From: an uncultured Mucilaginibacter sp.
GTDB lineage: Bacteria > Bacteroidota > Bacteroidia > Sphingobacteriales > Sphingobacteriaceae
Direction: 5' to 3'
Length of the DNA stretch: 52,363 nucleotides
Assembly (NCBI GenBank): GCA_903915155.1
Contig: CAIWRU010000099.1
Coordinates: 1-52,363 of the forward strand
Shown: positions 35,301 through 43,834 of the stretch, in pieces
Position numbering within the stretch: position 1 is the stretch's first letter
How the letters are laid out: each line of letters opens with the position of its first letter
The notes under the pieces: model-generated
What the model saw: only the letters and a program-made list of their open reading frames with translations
Databases searched by the model: none
What the model was told of the DNA's origin: nothing
Program-made: the position numbers and the translations under genes

Positions 35301-36188
35301 TCAGGCCATCTCCGTCTCCTCATCCAACTCCCTCATAAACTTCTTCCTGTAATTCAGCGGGCTCAGGTGCATTTTGGTTTTGAAGGTTTTGTAAAAATGC
35401 GATACATCGCCAAAGCCGCTGTCGAACGAGATCTCGGATATGGGTTTATCGGTTTGTACCAATTGCTGGGTGGCGTAGTTGAGGCGATATTCGATGATGG
35501 TTTCCATAAAGGTTTTGCGGGTTATTTTTTTGAAATATTTGCAAAACGCGTTTGGGGTCATATTGGCAATGCCGGCTGCTGTATCCAATGATACCTGCTG
35601 GCGGAAATTATCAACCAGGTAAGCATACACCGGGTTAATTCGCTCCTGCTCCGCTACGGTGCGTTCGGCAATACTTTGGTTCTGATCGAGTAAAGTGTAT
35701 TCGTTTGAGACTGCGAGGCGCTGCAGTATATCCAGCAAACCTAACATCATGTTAAAATTGCTTCCTTCATTTATCAGCGCCGATAACTTTTTGTTTACCT
35801 GTGCCTGCGTATTGCCCACAAAACTGATTCCGCTAACCGCTTTTTTGAACATTTTTTTTATATCCTGCAGCTCGGGTTTATCAAAAAAGTCATCACCCAA
35901 AAAATTAGCGGTAAATTGTATCACTATGGCACCCGCATCGCACTGTTCGCCGGGGGCATCCAGTTTCCAGCAATGGGGCAGGTTTGGGCCAAGCAGCACC
36001 AGGTCGCCAGTCGAAAAATCGTCCATATTGCTGCCCACATAACGCTTGCCGGTGCCTTTTGTAATAAAAGTGAGTTCATATTCCGGGTGAAAATGATAGG
36101 GGCCGTCGAACGCCCATTTATCAAATTTACGGGCAACGAACGACTGTCGGTTACCCGGTTGCACTATCTCATACGAGGCTTTTATCAT
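35301..36188 (-). CDS. AraC-family transcriptional regulator with cupin sensor
   Basis: A 295-residue regulator. The N-terminal cupin-like domain (about 15-100) has WAFDGPYHFHPEYELTFITK and GDLVLLGPNLPHCW, the usual ligand-binding fold. The C-terminal double helix-turn-helix (about 190-285) has DTAAGIANMTPNAFCKYFKK and ISEISFDSGFGDVSHFYKTF. It is divergent from the phytanoyl-CoA dioxygenase-like gene across about 130 bases and is the natural candidate to control it. The effector is probably a sugar or related small molecule but is not known. The last 39 codons are duplicated downstream. Confidence 0.93.
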   Translation of the reverse strand: MIKASYEIVQPGNRQSFVARKFDKWAFDGPYHFHPEYELTFITKGTGKRYVGSNMDDFSTGDLVLLGPNLPHCWKLDAPGEQCDAGAIVIQFTANFLGDDFFDKPELQDIKKMFKKAVSGISFVGNTQAQVNKKLSALINEGSNFNMMLGLLDILQRLAVSNEYTLLDQNQSIAERTVAEQERINPVYAYLVDNFRQQVSLDTAAGIANMTPNAFCKYFKKITRKTFMETIIEYRLNYATQQLVQTDKPISEISFDSGFGDVSHFYKTFKTKMHLSPLNYRKKFMRELDEETEMA

Positions 36189-36315
36189 TGGTTTATTTTA
36201 TTACGAAATACTAAGTTATAAAATGTACCGGATAAAATAAACCATAATTATTCCATTTTCAACATTTTTTTTGTTTTGGCGTTTCGGTTACTTTGATCAT
36301 ACCAATTTTTTAAAA

Positions 36316-37137
36316 ATGAATAATACTCTTGAGCAATTGCCTTCGCTGGATGATGTTAAGCAATTACCCGCTGAAAATATAGCTGAGTTCCGGGAATTGG
36401 GGCATACGCTGGTTAGAGATGTTTTGTCGCCCGAAGAGATGGCGGCTTACCGCCCGGCAATAGTTGGCGCCGCGGAAAGATACAATACCGAGAAACGCAA
36501 ATTACAGGACCGGGATACTTACGGCAAAGCTTTTTTGCAGATAATGAACTTATGGCAGGTAGATGCCGAGGCCCGAAAATTTGTACTGGCTAAACGCCTG
36601 GCTAAAATAGCCGCCGACCTTATGGGCGTTGAAAATGTACGACTATACCACGACCAGGCGCTGTTTAAAGAAGCCGGTGGCGGACCAACGCCATGGCACC
36701 AGGACCAATATTACTGGCCCATTGATACCCATAACACCATAACCATGTGGATGCCGTTGGTTGATATTGATGTGGACATGGGTATGCTGACTTTTGCATC
36801 TGGGTCATATACTAACGGGGCGATATTCGATCATGAAATTTCGGATGAATCGGAAAGCGCGTTTGATGATTATGTGAAGGATAAAAAGTTCCCGATAAGC
36901 CGCGCCCAAACCATGAAGGCCGGTGATGCTACCTGGCACCGCGGTTTTACTATACACAATGCACCGGGAAACAACTCGAACAAAATGCGCGAGGTTATGA
37001 CCATTATTTATATGGCCGACGGCGCCCGCGTTACCCCTTATGCCAACAACTGGCAAAAAAGCGACCACCACAAATGGCTGATGGATAAACCCATCGGCGA
37101 GTTGATAGACTCGGAATTGAACCCGCGATTACTTTAA
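36316..37137 (+). CDS. Phytanoyl-CoA dioxygenase (PhyH) family oxygenase
   Basis: Fe(II)/2-oxoglutarate oxygenase of 273 residues. The iron site is readable: WHQDQYYWP gives His128 and Asp130, and the second histidine is His214 in FTIHNAPGN. The 2-oxoglutarate-binding arginine should be the Arg soon after (KMREVMTIIY). No signal peptide, so cytoplasmic. The start at 36316 is preferred over 36271 because the upstream 15 residues overlap the promoter region. Members hydroxylate diverse small molecules; paired with an AraC regulator this could be a catabolic or tailoring step. The substrate is not known. Confidence 0.9.
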   Translation: MNNTLEQLPSLDDVKQLPAENIAEFRELGHTLVRDVLSPEEMAAYRPAIVGAAERYNTEKRKLQDRDTYGKAFLQIMNLWQVDAEARKFVLAKRLAKIAADLMGVENVRLYHDQALFKEAGGGPTPWHQDQYYWPIDTHNTITMWMPLVDIDVDMGMLTFASGSYTNGAIFDHEISDESESAFDDYVKDKKFPISRAQTMKAGDATWHRGFTIHNAPGNNSNKMREVMTIIYMADGARVTPYANNWQKSDHHKWLMDKPIGELIDSELNPRLL

Positions 37138-37154
37138 TTGATTGAATATAGATG

Positions 37155-37183
37155 AAGGGGAGGTGTAATGCCTTCCCTTTTTT
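37155..37183 (+). terminator. Intrinsic terminator
   Basis: Stem AAGGGGAGG with CCTTCCCTT (one mismatch), loop about seven bases, then a run of T. It ends the PhyH-like gene. Confidence 0.7.
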
Positions 37184-37223
37184 GTTGATTGTGGGGGCAC
37201 AAACAACGGGGTTGAGAATAAAC

Positions 37224-38207
37224 CTACTTACCCTTTACGGTTTTATCAACAGCGTTTAGTAACGACATTTCGCCATCGGCATCTTCCATCAGTTCCCATA
37301 TCATTACGCCGCCCGCATTTTGCATGGCATAGGCCGTTTTCTTTTTTATGGTGGGGATGCCGTTGTAATAAAGCACGTTGCCTGGTGTTACAGTTACAGA
37401 ATCCGTTTGTTCTGCGCCAGGGTATTGTTTGATAACTTGAGCATAATGAAACTCTGAAACTGCGGCTGTGGTAAATCCATAGCCATAAAATGGCAGCCCA
37501 AGGTTTAGCCGGTCTTTAGCTATATGTCGTTTGTTGGTCCAAAAATCAAGGTCAGATATGGCCATGCTGTAAGGCGAATGCGGCCCCGGCTCTTTTACGT
37601 TCCATGGCCCGGTGGCATCGTAGGTCATTATGTTCAAAAAATCAAAATAACTCAAAGCTTTATCGCTAAGCGTCGCGCTTTCCCAGGTGGCGATGGCGGC
37701 GGTCATGAGTTTACCTTTGGCTTTCAGGGCGGCGGAAAGATCACCCACAAAACCTTCATAATCCTTATTAATATGGTCGCCTTCCAGGTCAACATCAATA
37801 CCATCCAATTGTAGGTCAACTACCGAACTCACCAGGCTATCGATAAAATTAGTACGGCTGGTATCGGTTAACAGCGAAAGCTTAACACCATTGCCAATTG
37901 TGGCCATAACTTTTACATTGTTTTTATGCGCTGCCGCGATAGTGGAATCAAGGTGGGGTATATCTTTAAATTTACCATTAGCGCCGGGGCCGTTAAAAAA
38001 CACATTAAGATAAGTGAGTTTGGTTACATCAAAATTACTGATATTCCCCTTGGCTATATCTCCACCCAGCATATAGCCAACTACCCTAAAGTTTGCAGGG
38101 GCCGTGAGCATTGTTGTGTTATTAGACTGTGCCAGCCTGCGGGTTTTGCAGCCGATGATGGCTAAAGGCAGTAAAAGTGCAAGGGATAACTTATATAAGT
38201 GTTTCAT
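37224..38207 (-). CDS. GH18-family lipoprotein (chitinase/endo-N-acetylglucosaminidase-like)
   Basis: Surface or periplasmic lipoprotein of 327 residues. The lipobox is AIIGC with Cys20. The GH18 barrel shows FRVVGYMLGGD, LTYLNVFFN and the catalytic DGIDVDLE (Asp135, Asp138, Asp140, Glu142), followed by LNIMTYDATGPW and NLGLPFYGYGF. The active site appears complete. It probably hydrolyses chitin-type or N-glycan GlcNAc-beta-1,4-GlcNAc links, which would complement the GH20 enzyme far to the left. It is divergent from a small lipoprotein gene with only about 30 bases between start codons. Confidence 0.93.
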   Translation of the reverse strand: MKHLYKLSLALLLPLAIIGCKTRRLAQSNNTTMLTAPANFRVVGYMLGGDIAKGNISNFDVTKLTYLNVFFNGPGANGKFKDIPHLDSTIAAAHKNNVKVMATIGNGVKLSLLTDTSRTNFIDSLVSSVVDLQLDGIDVDLEGDHINKDYEGFVGDLSAALKAKGKLMTAAIATWESATLSDKALSYFDFLNIMTYDATGPWNVKEPGPHSPYSMAISDLDFWTNKRHIAKDRLNLGLPFYGYGFTTAAVSEFHYAQVIKQYPGAEQTDSVTVTPGNVLYYNGIPTIKKKTAYAMQNAGGVMIWELMEDADGEMSLLNAVDKTVKGK

Positions 38208-38240
38208 ATATAATTGTTAATATTGATAGCACATAAAAAT

Positions 38241-38660
38241 ATGAAAAAATCCGTACTCATATTCGTAATAATGTTGTTAGGATGCGGTTCAAAACATCAT
38301 AACAACGTAATTAAAATAAGTTTGGCCGATAGCGGCCGGAGCCTGGAAGTAACCGGCATTGCGGAAGATATATTGCAGGAAATAAACCGGGATACGGTAG
38401 CTACGGTGTGGCAAACGTTAATACCAGTTTACCGCATGCCTGCCGATACCGATACGAAGGATTTTCAACGCCCGCAACCTGGTAAATATATAGTGACCGG
38501 GAGCACGGTTCTATTTAAGCCCGACACGCCTTTTGCAAAGCAGACGGTATATTTTGTCCGCTATTACCAATACGGCGAAGGCAATACGGAATGGGATTTT
38601 ATAAAACAGCAGAAAAGACTGGGTAAAACACCCTACATTGATTTGATTTTTAAGCGATAA
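38241..38660 (+). CDS. Small putative lipoprotein, unknown function
   Basis: A 139-residue protein with signal MKKSVLIFVIMLLGCGSK and lipobox LLGC (Cys15). The mature part, about 125 residues, reads as a compact beta domain with KISLADSGRSLEVTGIAEDI and KYIVTGSTVLFKPDTPF. I cannot name a family. The start at 38241 is chosen because it opens the signal peptide; the frame runs to 38214. It precedes the rimP promoter by a few bases and is otherwise unlinked. Divergent transcription with the GH18 gene suggests possible shared control. Confidence 0.75.
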   Translation: MKKSVLIFVIMLLGCGSKHHNNVIKISLADSGRSLEVTGIAEDILQEINRDTVATVWQTLIPVYRMPADTDTKDFQRPQPGKYIVTGSTVLFKPDTPFAKQTVYFVRYYQYGEGNTEWDFIKQQKRLGKTPYIDLIFKR

Positions 38661-38664
38661 TAGC

Positions 38665-38695
38665 TTTGCAACTACAAAAAAATGTAGTATATTTG
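38665..38695 (+). promoter_or_regulatory. Promoter of rimP-nusA-infB
   Basis: TTTG at 38665-38668, a spacer of exactly 19 bases, and TATATTTG at 38688-38695. This matches the Bacteroidetes housekeeping consensus TTTG-N19-TAnnTTTG without a mismatch. Transcription should start a few bases after 38700. Confidence 0.88.
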
Positions 38696-38709
38696 CATAA
38701 AATTAAATG

Positions 38710-38734
38710 GAGGGGGCGATTTGCCCCCTCTTTT
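38710..38734 (+). terminator. Leader hairpin with T-run (possible attenuator)
   Basis: Perfect eight-base stem GAGGGGGC-GATTT-GCCCCCTC followed by TTTT. It lies just after the predicted transcription start and about 60 bases before the rimP start codon, where a terminator would block the whole operon. Confidence 0.6.
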
Positions 38735-38792
38735 AGTTTACCAATCTTATTGCGGTGGTCCCAATAGCTGCCGCGAAGGACAATACAGATTT

Positions 38793-39263
38793 ATGAATAT
38801 TGAAAAGAGAGTAGCGGAACTGGTTGAGGAAAAGATAGCGGAAATTGCGCGTCCTGATCTGTTTTTAGTTGATGTGAAAATGCACGCCAACGGAAAGCTG
38901 ATCATACTGCTTGATGGTGATAAAGGGATAGGGATAAGTGATTGTGCGGCCATAAGCAGGTACGTGGGTTTTAAGCTTGAAGAAGAAAATACGATAGATA
39001 CGCCATATAATTTGGAGGTTTCATCGCCCGGGGTGGATATGCCGCTTACGCAAATAAGGCAGTACACCAAAAACATAGGCCGCGAATTGGCAATAAAGCT
39101 TGCCGACGGTAGTAAAAAAGAAGGCAGGCTAACCGCGCTTGCAGAAGACGCGGTAATAATTGAAGAAAAAGTAAAAGAAAAAGGGAAAAAGGCTTCAACA
39201 ATTGAAACCGTGATCCCGATTAAGCAAATAACAGAAACAAAAGTTTTAATATCATTCAAGTAG
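38793..39263 (+). CDS. rimP: Ribosome maturation factor RimP
   Basis: Needed for maturation of the 30S subunit. The 156-residue protein starts MNIEKRVAELVEEKIAEIAR and contains LFLVDVKMHANGKLIILLDG and YNLEVSSPGVDMPLTQIRQY, the two-domain RimP layout, with an SH3-like C-terminal part. The frame extends to 38721 but that start lies inside the leader hairpin, so the ATG at 38793 is used. nusA follows after eight bases, the standard rimP-nusA-infB order. Confidence 0.94.
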   Translation: MNIEKRVAELVEEKIAEIARPDLFLVDVKMHANGKLIILLDGDKGIGISDCAAISRYVGFKLEEENTIDTPYNLEVSSPGVDMPLTQIRQYTKNIGRELAIKLADGSKKEGRLTALAEDAVIIEEKVKEKGKKASTIETVIPIKQITETKVLISFK

Positions 39264-39271
39264 GAAAGAAA

Positions 39272-40507
39272 ATGAGCAATATTAATTTAATTGATTCTTT
39301 TCAGGAATTTAAAGATTTCAAGAACATAGACCGCCCAACCATGATGAGCGTTCTTGAGGACGTTTTCAGGAGCATGATCCGTAAAAAATACGGTAATGAC
39401 GAAAACTGTGACGTAATTGTTAATACCGACAATGGTGACCTTGAAATATGGCGCACGCGTATAGTGATGGAAGATGGTTTTAGTGAGGATGATGACCTGG
39501 AAATAGAATTAGCCGAAGCAAAAACATTGGACCCTGACCTGGAAGTAGGCGATGAGTACATTGAGCAGATAACACTGGAAAGCTTTGGTCGCCGTGCTAT
39601 ACTGGCAGCCCGTCAAACCCTGGTTTCGAAAATTTTGGAACTGGAGAAAGACGAGATATTTAAAAAATATAAAGACCGAGTAGGTGAAATAGTAACCGGC
39701 GAGGTTTACCAGGTTTGGAAAAAAGAAACTTTGGTATTGGACGATGAAGGTAACGAATTGTTGCTGCCAAAATCAGAACAAATACCGGCTGATTACTTTA
39801 AAAAAGGCGATAGCGTAAAAGCGGTAGTGAGCAAGGTGGATATGCTGAACAGCAACCCTAAGATCATCATCTCGCGTACAGCGCCTGAATTTTTACAGCG
39901 TTTGTTTGAGCAGGAAGTGCCCGAAATTTTTGATGGTTTGATCACCATTAAGAAAATTGTACGCGAACCAGGCGAACGTGCTAAAGTAGCGGTTGAATCA
40001 TATGACGACCGTATTGACCCGGTTGGTGCATGCGTTGGTATGAAGGGTTCGCGCATACATGGTATCGTTCGCGAGTTAAAAAATGAGAATATCGACGTAA
40101 TAAATTATACAAATAATTTACAGTTATACATTCAGCGTGCATTGTCGCCGGCTAAGATTACTTCTATTAAATTAGATGATGAAAAGAAAACTGCGGCGGT
40201 GTATTTAAAACCCGACCAGGTATCGTTAGCAATTGGTCGTGGCGGGCATAACATTAAGCTGGCAGGTAAGTTAACCGGCTATGAGATAGATGTTTACCGT
40301 GAGGCAGATGAGCAGGATGAGGATGTGGATATTGAAGAATTCTCAGACGAAATTGAAAGCTGGATATTGGATGAATTTAAACGTATAGGTTTAGATACAG
40401 CTAAATCAGTACTTGCATTAACAGTTGGCGAATTGGTGAAACGCACCGATCTGGAAGAAGAAACTGTTAAAGAAGTGTTATCAATATTGCAGGCTGAGTT
40501 TGAATAA
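39272..40507 (+). CDS. nusA: Transcription termination/antitermination factor NusA
   Basis: Binds RNA polymerase and affects pausing, termination and antitermination. The 411-residue protein has the N-terminal polymerase-binding domain (1-130), an S1 domain (about 135-205, with GEIVTGEVYQVWKKETLVLD), and two KH domains. KH motifs include DPVGACVGMKGSRIHGIVRE and LAIGRGGHNIKLAGKLTG. A C-terminal helical region with ELVKRTDLEEETVKEVLSIL follows. It lacks the long acidic repeats of E. coli NusA, as is usual outside Proteobacteria. The middle gene of the operon; a target for autoregulation through the leader hairpin is possible. Confidence 0.96.
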   Translation: MSNINLIDSFQEFKDFKNIDRPTMMSVLEDVFRSMIRKKYGNDENCDVIVNTDNGDLEIWRTRIVMEDGFSEDDDLEIELAEAKTLDPDLEVGDEYIEQITLESFGRRAILAARQTLVSKILELEKDEIFKKYKDRVGEIVTGEVYQVWKKETLVLDDEGNELLLPKSEQIPADYFKKGDSVKAVVSKVDMLNSNPKIIISRTAPEFLQRLFEQEVPEIFDGLITIKKIVREPGERAKVAVESYDDRIDPVGACVGMKGSRIHGIVRELKNENIDVINYTNNLQLYIQRALSPAKITSIKLDDEKKTAAVYLKPDQVSLAIGRGGHNIKLAGKLTGYEIDVYREADEQDEDVDIEEFSDEIESWILDEFKRIGLDTAKSVLALTVGELVKRTDLEEETVKEVLSILQAEFE

Positions 40508-40574
40508 GCACAATAAGCAAAATTAAAATAGTAATTTTGCAGAAAAATAAAGCAGAAGAAAGAAAATCTATTAA

Positions 40575-43517
40575 ATGTCAGAAGACAAAAGCATAAATTT
40601 AATTAAAGCAGCAAAAGAGCTTAACATTGGTACCGGTACTATTGTTGACTTTTTAGCAACCAAGGGCTATAAGATCGAAAAATCGCCCATGGCCAAGCTA
40701 AACGGCGACATGTACGGTGCTTTGTTGAAGGAATTTGCTTTTGACAAAAGTATCAAAGAGGAAGCCAAACAAATTAACATTGGCAAAATAAGAAAGGATG
40801 AGCCCGGACAAGCTGAGAAGCCTGCTGAGTTCCGCCGTTCACGTGATTTTGAGAACGAAGAGATACTGATCAAAAATGCGGGCAATTATGCCCACCAGCC
40901 GGCAGTTGAAAAGCCAAAACCTGAGCCCGAAGTTAAAAAGGCAGAGGAAACAGCGCAGCCAACTTTGCCGGGCGTAAAGGTTGTGGGTAATATCGACCTG
41001 AACAATCTCAATGCAAGGCCACAGGTTGCTGAGAAAAAACCGGAACCTGAGGTTCAAAAGGAGGTGGCTCCTGAGCCAAAACCAGAGCCTAAACCGGAAC
41101 CGGTTAAAGCAGTTGAACCTGTTGCAGAAGTTAAAAAGGAAGTAGCCCCTGAAGTTACTGAAGCACCTAAAGTAGAGCCTCCTGTTGCCATACAACCGGT
41201 AGTTGAAGAAACTGCTGCTGTAGATGAGCCACAGGATGATGAGGTAATACGTGCTAAAGCCGAACGTTTAACCGGCCCGAACATTATTGGTAAAATACAA
41301 CTACCTAACGCGCAGAAACGCAACCCTATAGCATCATCAAGCAATAGTGCTGCCGACCATAAGCGGAAACGTAAGCGTAAAGAAGGCGGCGGTAATAATA
41401 ACCAGCAGCAGCAAGGTGGCGGACAAAATCCGCAGGCTGGCGGGCAAGCGCCAACGGGTACTGTGAACCCTAACCGTCCTGATTTCAGGAACAGGCCGAA
41501 TAACCCGCAGGGTGGAGGAGGCCAGGGTGGTGGTGGTAACCGTCCGGACTTTAGAAATAACAGGAATAGTACCCCGCATAGTTCAACCCCTAAGGAAGAA
41601 CCATCGGAAAAAGATATACAGGACCAGATAAAGGCAACCTTAGCCCGTTTAAGCGGCGCAGGTAAGTCGGGCAAGTTTGCACAACGTGCAAAATTCCGCC
41701 GCCAAAAACGTGATGATGTAGCCGCTACTGCCGAGGAATTGGCAATGGAAGAAGAACTGCAGTCGAAAATATTGAAAGTTACCGAGTTTGTTACGGCAAA
41801 TGAGTTGGCTTCGATGATGGACGTGCCGGTAACGCAGATCATATCAACCTGTATGAGTTTGGGTATGTTCGTATCCATTAACCAAAGGCTTGATGCCGAA
41901 ACACTGGCTATTGTGGCCGATGAGTTTGGCTACCAGGTTGAGTTTGTTAAACCACAGGACGAAGAAGCTAACCTTGACCAGCCTGATGATCCGGCAGATT
42001 TGGTACCGCGCGCACCAATTGTGACCATTATGGGCCACGTTGACCACGGTAAAACATCATTACTGGATTTTGTACGCAAAACCAACGTAATAGGCGGCGA
42101 AGCAGGGGGTATAACCCAGCACATAGGCGCTTACGAGGTAACTTTACCTGATGATAAAGGCAAAATAACATTCCTGGATACACCGGGCCACGAGGCGTTT
42201 ACCGCCATGCGTGCAAGGGGTGCACAGGTTACAGATATTGTAATTATAGTAATAGCTGCCGATGACAGCGTGATGCCGCAAACCCGCGAGGCCATAAACC
42301 ACGCGCAGGCTGCAGGTGCGCCTATCATCTTCGCGTTTAATAAAATTGATAAACCAGGCGCTAACGCCGATAAGGTGCGCGAACAATTATCGGCCATGAA
42401 TATTTTGGTTGAAGAATGGGGCGGTAAATATCAGTCGCAGGAGATATCAGCCAAAACCGGCTTAGGCGTCGACCTATTATTGGAAAAAGTATTGCTTGAA
42501 GCAGAATTGCTTGAATTGAAAGCTAACCCTAATAAACGTGCCGTTGGTACTGTTATCGAGGCTGCTTTGGATAAAGGCCGTGGTATTGTTACGACTATAT
42601 TAGTACAGGCAGGCCGCTTAAAAGTAGGCGACCCGATACTGGCCGGCTGTTACAGCGGTCGTGTGAAAGCCTTAACCAACGAACGCGGACAACGGGTTGA
42701 ATTCGCAGGCCCGTCTACACCGGTACAGGTGTTGGGTATGCAGGGCGCACCAACCGCGGGCGATAAATTTAACGTGCTGGAGACTGAGGTTGAAGCCCGT
42801 GAAATTGCCAACAAACGGCTGCAATTGCAACGCGAGCAAGGTTTACGTACACAGAAACACATCACCCTTGATGAAATTGGCCGCCGTTTGGCAGTTGGTA
42901 ACTTTAAGGAACTTAACATTATTGTTAAGGGCGACGTGGATGGTTCGATCGAAGCGTTATCCGATTCGTTACTGAAACTTTCTACCGAACAGATACAGGT
43001 GAATATTATATCGAAAGCTGTTGGGCAAATATCCGAATCGGATGTATTGCTGGCTTCGGCATCTGACGCTATCATTATCGGTTTCCAGGTTAGGCCATCA
43101 GGCAGCGCCCGTAAACTGGCTGAGGCTGAACAGATAGACATCAGGCTTTATTCAATTATTTATGACGCCATAAATGAGATAAAAGCCGCGATGGAAGGTA
43201 TGCTTGCTCCAACCTTTGAAGAGAAGATTGTTGCTAACGTGGAGATACGCGAAACATTCAAGATAAGCAAAGTAGGTACCATTGCAGGTTGTATGGTGCT
43301 TGATGGTAAAATAACCCGTAACAGCAAAATACGTATCATTCGCGAAGGCGTGGTAATATACACCGGCGAGCTGGCTTCATTGAAACGCTTTAAAGATGAT
43401 GTGAAGGAAGTAACCGCGAACTACGAGTGCGGTTTGAACATCCAGAACTTTAACAACATTGAAGTAGGCGACATAGTTGAGGCGTACGAAAACGTGGAAG
43501 TGAAAAGGAAACTTTAG
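40575..43517 (+). CDS. infB: Translation initiation factor IF-2
   Basis: GTPase that places initiator tRNA on the ribosome. The 980-residue protein has an N-terminal IF2-N motif ([20 protein letters not shown]). A long disordered region (about 95-375) contains Pro/Glu/Lys repeats ([16 protein letters not shown]) and a Gly/Gln/Asn-rich part. A second IF2-N domain and the G domain follow, with G1 GHVDHGKT (487-494), then DTPGHEAF and NKIDKPGA. The C-terminal domains II-IV complete it. The stop codon TAG overlaps the first bases of an interspersed repeat. Sixty-seven bases separate it from nusA. Confidence 0.97.
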   Translation: MSEDKSINLIKAAKELNIGTGTIVDFLATKGYKIEKSPMAKLNGDMYGALLKEFAFDKSIKEEAKQINIGKIRKDEPGQAEKPAEFRRSRDFENEEILIKNAGNYAHQPAVEKPKPEPEVKKAEETAQPTLPGVKVVGNIDLNNLNARPQVAEKKPEPEVQKEVAPEPKPEPKPEPVKAVEPVAEVKKEVAPEVTEAPKVEPPVAIQPVVEETAAVDEPQDDEVIRAKAERLTGPNIIGKIQLPNAQKRNPIASSSNSAADHKRKRKRKEGGGNNNQQQQGGGQNPQAGGQAPTGTVNPNRPDFRNRPNNPQGGGGQGGGGNRPDFRNNRNSTPHSSTPKEEPSEKDIQDQIKATLARLSGAGKSGKFAQRAKFRRQKRDDVAATAEELAMEEELQSKILKVTEFVTANELASMMDVPVTQIISTCMSLGMFVSINQRLDAETLAIVADEFGYQVEFVKPQDEEANLDQPDDPADLVPRAPIVTIMGHVDHGKTSLLDFVRKTNVIGGEAGGITQHIGAYEVTLPDDKGKITFLDTPGHEAFTAMRARGAQVTDIVIIVIAADDSVMPQTREAINHAQAAGAPIIFAFNKIDKPGANADKVREQLSAMNILVEEWGGKYQSQEISAKTGLGVDLLLEKVLLEAELLELKANPNKRAVGTVIEAALDKGRGIVTTILVQAGRLKVGDPILAGCYSGRVKALTNERGQRVEFAGPSTPVQVLGMQGAPTAGDKFNVLETEVEAREIANKRLQLQREQGLRTQKHITLDEIGRRLAVGNFKELNIIVKGDVDGSIEALSDSLLKLSTEQIQVNIISKAVGQISESDVLLASASDAIIIGFQVRPSGSARKLAEAEQIDIRLYSIIYDAINEIKAAMEGMLAPTFEEKIVANVEIRETFKISKVGTIAGCMVLDGKITRNSKIRIIREGVVIYTGELASLKRFKDDVKEVTANYECGLNIQNFNNIEVGDIVEAYENVEVKRKL

Positions 43518-43545
43518 CCCCCCCAACCCCCTAAAGGGGGAGTAT
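43516..43545. repeat. AGCCCCCCC...GGGGGAG repeat, left arm
   Basis: AGCCCCCCCAACCCCCTAAA then GGGGGAGTAT, a left-arm copy of the family seen at 12573 and 18408. It begins within the infB stop codon. Confidence 0.75.
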
Positions 43546-43551
43546 AAAAAC

Positions 43552-43586
43552 AAAAAAGTCTTATTCATTTGAATAAGCCTTTTTTG
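43552..43586. terminator. Bidirectional terminator after infB
   Basis: AAGTCTTATTCA pairs with TGAATAAGCCTT (one mismatch) around a short loop, with A-runs on the left and T-runs on the right. It can end infB and, on the other strand, the small histidine-rich gene whose stop codon lies at its edge. Confidence 0.85.
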
Positions 43587-43739
43587 TTATCGGTGATGAA
43601 CCGGTTGGTGAACCACTACAGGGTGATGGTGATGCCTGTGATGTTTTTTGTGATGCTTGCGGTGTCTCACTTGTGCATTTGCTGCTGTGAACCCAAATGT
43701 GGCCAGCAACACGATAGCTAATACTTTCAGAGTTTTCAT
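43587..43739 (-). CDS. Small secreted histidine-rich protein
   Basis: A 50-residue frame. The first 23 residues are a clear signal peptide (MKTLKVLAIVLLATFGFTAA then NAQ). The mature 27 residues start VRHRKHHKKHHRHHHHPVVV and end VHHR, with 13 histidines and no acidic residue. Such a peptide could bind Zn, Ni, Cu or haem in the periplasm, or simply be highly basic. I do not recognise a family. It has a shared terminator and an AT-rich leader with ATATTATAATTTAAATT before the ATG. It is convergent with infB and downstream of the PEP mutase-like gene on the same strand by 95 bases. Confidence 0.75.
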   Translation of the reverse strand: MKTLKVLAIVLLATFGFTAANAQVRHRKHHKKHHRHHHHPVVVHQPVHHR

Positions 43740-43834
43740 AATTTAAATTATAATATGTTTTTTACTGGAACGGTACAGATGTGCCATTGTTACCGGTAAA
43801 CAAAATTGTTACAATATGCGCCAGGCGGCGGCTT

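Noticed and set aside
35175-35591. A 138-codon plus-strand frame across the araC tail copies
   Set aside because: It contains the same 30-residue stretch twice only because the DNA is duplicated; the coding strand is the other one.
38747-39259. A 170-codon minus-strand frame opposite rimP
   Set aside because: Exact shadow of rimP with Ser/Phe-rich composition and no motif; rimP lies in its standard operon.
41054-41878. A 274-codon minus-strand frame inside infB
   Set aside because: It is the complement of the low-complexity Pro/Glu and Gly/Gln region of IF-2, which by chance lacks stops; infB is certain.
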